Part shown: one piece after another, positions 62,427 through 64,000 of the stretch
How the letters are laid out: each line of letters starts with the position of its first letter
Numbering within the stretch: position 1 is the stretch's first letter
Assembly (NCBI RefSeq): GCF_036409155.1
Contig: NZ_JAZGLW010000001.1
Location: 1,798,001 to 1,862,000 of the forward strand
DNA: 64,000 nucleotides
Source of the DNA: Mycobacterium sp. 050128
GTDB lineage: Bacteria > Actinomycetota > Actinomycetes > Mycobacteriales > Mycobacteriaceae
Direction: 5' to 3'
The notes under the pieces: model-generated
Told to the model about the DNA's origin: nothing
What the model saw: only the letters and a program-made list of their open reading frames with translations
Databases searched by the model: none
Position numbers and translations under genes: made by a program

Positions 62427-63182
62427 TTGAGTGTCCTTGTGATAGAGATCCAGACTGTTGGTTCGGTGCGGGTGTTGACCCTGTCGTCGGGGCGCGTCAA
62501 CGCCCTCGATGTGGACGTGCTCGAAGAGCTGACCCGAACCTTTCGCGAAGTGCAGGAGTCGGGCAACGGTCCGCTGGTCGTCACCGGCGCCGGCCGGGTG
62601 TTTTCCGCCGGGGTCGACCTGAACCGCGTGGTCGAGGGCGGCCGTGACTACACCGATCGGCTGGTTCCGGCGCTGTCTGACGCGTTCGACGCGCTGTTCA
62701 ACTTTCCGTGGCCGACCGTGGCCGCCATCAACGGCGCCGCGATCGCCGGCGGGTGTGTGCTGGCGTGTGCCTGCGATCGCCGGCTGATCGGACTCGAAGC
62801 CGGTATCGGTGCGGCCGAGGTTCGCGTCGGTGTCTCATTCCCGGTCGCCGCGCTGGAAGTGATGCGTTATGCCTGCGGGGACCGCACCGAGGAAGTGCTG
62901 CTCGGCGCCCGCACCTACAAGGGGCCCGACGCGATCGCCCGTGGGCTGGCCCACCGCATCGTCACCGACGACCTGATCGAGGCTGCGGTCGGCGAGGCCG
63001 CCGAGCTTGGCGAGCTGCCGGTCGAGGCCTATCGCGATACGAAGGCTCAGCTGCGCGCCCCGGCCGTGGCGCGGATTCGTCAAGGCGCCGCTACCGACGC
63101 CGACGTGCGCCAGCTGTGGGGTTCAGACGAGACGCAGCAGCGCCTGGCCGCCTACGTGGAAGGCCTTAAACGCCGCGACTGA
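62427..63182 (+). CDS. Enoyl-CoA hydratase/isomerase-family protein
   Basis: 251 residues from a TTG start. Crotonase fold: RVLTLSSGRVNALDVDVLEE, GRVFSAGVDLNRVVEGG (oxyanion-hole region), and TVAAINGAAIAGGCVLACAC near 98-117. The usual first catalytic Glu region reads EAGIGAAEVRVGVSFPVAAL. Likely acts on an acyl-CoA; exact reaction not clear. Ends one base before the convergent membrane-protein stop. Confidence 0.87.
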   Translation: MSVLVIEIQTVGSVRVLTLSSGRVNALDVDVLEELTRTFREVQESGNGPLVVTGAGRVFSAGVDLNRVVEGGRDYTDRLVPALSDAFDALFNFPWPTVAAINGAAIAGGCVLACACDRRLIGLEAGIGAAEVRVGVSFPVAALEVMRYACGDRTEEVLLGARTYKGPDAIARGLAHRIVTDDLIEAAVGEAAELGELPVEAYRDTKAQLRAPAVARIRQGAATDADVRQLWGSDETQQRLAAYVEGLKRRD

Positions 63183-64000
63183 TCACTCGTCGAGCGCGAC
63201 GCCGCCGCGGGTGCGCCTGCGCCGCATGCGATGCGAGCCCTTGCCCTCCGGGCGACGGTTGCGCAGCCCGGGGCGAGTTTCCTCGGTGTCCTCGCTGGCC
63301 TCGTCGGACGGCTCGGCGTCGTCGGCTTCCTCGGCTTCCTCGGATTCCGCGTCGTCGTCGGTCGCCGGCTTCTCGGCTTTGACGGCGTCGACAGCTTTCG
63401 CGGTGGGGTCGGCGGGTTCTGCTGCGGGCCCTGCGGCCGGTGCCGGCTCGGCTTCGTCGGATTCCGTGTCGTCGGCTTCGGCGGCTTCCTCGGCGTCCGC
63501 CTCGTCGGCTTCGGCGGCTTCCTCGGCGTCCTTCTTACGGCGCAGCCGACGCTTCTTGGGCTCCTTCGCCTTGATCGGCTTCGGCGCAGGAGGCGGCAAC
63601 TCGGCGACAAACGACAGATAGAACGCGAAAAATCCGAGCAGGGCAATCGCGGCGGCGGCGCCGTAGATCCCGAAAAGATACTGTCCGGCAGCGTCCAGGC
63701 TGAGCCAGATCTCGCTGATCGCGGTGCCGATGATCAGCACCCCGGCCAGCACGTGGCCCACGATCGACCAGACCCGGAGCGTCAGGGCCATCTGCGGGGT
63801 GCCGAGCTCCGGCTTGCGGGTCCGCAGGTGAGTGAACACCACGGGCAGCGCGGCCAGCGCGATCAGCGCGCCCGCGCCGATGCGGCCCGCCATTCCCAGT
63901 CCGCGCGATGTGTCGCCCATCAACTCGGACCAGCGGGGCAACACGCAGAGGAAATAGAGGACGCCGGCACCGATCGAAAACACCAAGTGCCACGGTATGG
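63183..64000 (-). CDS. Membrane protein with long acidic/alanine-rich cytoplasmic tail (start may be outside window)
   Basis: The frame is open to the right edge (…IPWHLVFSIGAG); internal TTG or GTG starts at 63986 and 63983 exist, but the real start may lie beyond base 64000. Four membrane helices (e.g. VFSIGAGVLYFLCVLP, LFGIYGAAAAIALLGFFAFY) are followed by a basic patch (KEPKKRRLRRKK), then ~100 residues rich in Glu, Ala and Asp, and a basic end (RMRRRRTRGG). The acidic part is low-complexity coding sequence. Function unknown. Confidence 0.75.
   Translation of the reverse strand, partial: IPWHLVFSIGAGVLYFLCVLPRWSELMGDTSRGLGMAGRIGAGALIALAALPVVFTHLRTRKPELGTPQMALTLRVWSIVGHVLAGVLIIGTAISEIWLSLDAAGQYLFGIYGAAAAIALLGFFAFYLSFVAELPPPAPKPIKAKEPKKRRLRRKKDAEEAAEADEADAEEAAEADDTESDEAEPAPAAGPAAEPADPTAKAVDAVKAEKPATDDDAESEEAEEADDAEPSDEASEDTEETRPGLRNRRPEGKGSHRMRRRRTRGGVALDE

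Noticed and set aside
63250..63560. Repetitive GTCGGCTTCGGCGGC-like stretch considered as a DNA repeat or CRISPR
   Set aside because: It encodes the Glu/Ala-rich tail of the membrane protein; units are irregular and without spacers.

Overview
The window is high-GC actinobacterial DNA, and the gene content points to a non-tuberculous Mycobacterium. Supporting signs are an LpqH-type lipoprotein, a DUF732 secreted protein, a mycobacterial cutinase, F420-linked enzyme families, Tgs2/FadD15 lipid genes, and the ligC-polD1 pair flanked by homologues of M. tuberculosis Rv3732, Rv3733c and Rv3734c. I saw no rRNA, tRNA, CRISPR array, transposase or integrase. Many genes are coupled by 4-base start/stop overlaps (ATGA or GTGA), so most clusters are real operons.

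Layout. 1-5062: a Pls/PosA-type NRPS-like protein coupled to an M1 aminopeptidase, then an FCD-type GntR regulator. 5130-8638: a probable catabolic operon (flavin monooxygenase, family III CoA-transferase, CitE-like lyase) reading away from the regulator across a strong palindrome. 8711-15619: small membrane and secreted proteins, a DJ-1/PfpI protein, and a TetR-DHA2 exporter pair facing a BBE-like FAD oxidase. 15909-23421: oxygenase cluster A (two Rieske oxygenases, each coupled to a ~112-residue helical companion, plus an unusual amidohydrolase, MarR, [2Fe-2S] ferredoxin, SDR, TauD-like dioxygenase and CMD-family protein). 23435-25774: arsR-acr3-arsC-cadI metal(loid) operon. 25824-29760: a TetR-SDR-VOC-dehydrogenase operon and a divergent SDR. 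30386-39334: fadD15-tgs2-NUDIX with possible DosR boxes, DUF2330, P450, DUF732, ligC and polD1. 39505-41430: a tiny lipoprotein, a rhomboid-like protein with a coupled small ORF, and decayed sequence. 41487-49360: oxygenase cluster B (P450, TetR, third Rieske plus companion, 6-oxocamphor-hydrolase-like crotonase, F420 LLM enzyme, SDR, ALDH), marked by three copies of one palindrome. 49526-55365: assorted oxidoreductases, cutinase, CsbD and a serine hydrolase. 55395-61325: a CHAT-protease/TPR locus with two associated proteins, resembling the predicted CATRA conflict systems. 61403-64000: LpqH-like lipoprotein, ParB/Srx-like protein, enoyl-CoA hydratase and a membrane protein.

How they fit together. 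Clusters A and B look like two versions of one oxidative degradation module: oxygenase plus companion, a closely related SDR, and downstream C-C or CoA-type enzymes. Cluster B can be read as hydroxylation, oxidation to a ketone or beta-diketone, retro-Claisen cleavage and aldehyde oxidation, under one local TetR repressor. The substrates are unknown. The two best candidates for undescribed biology are the Rieske-companion module and the CHAT/TPR locus.
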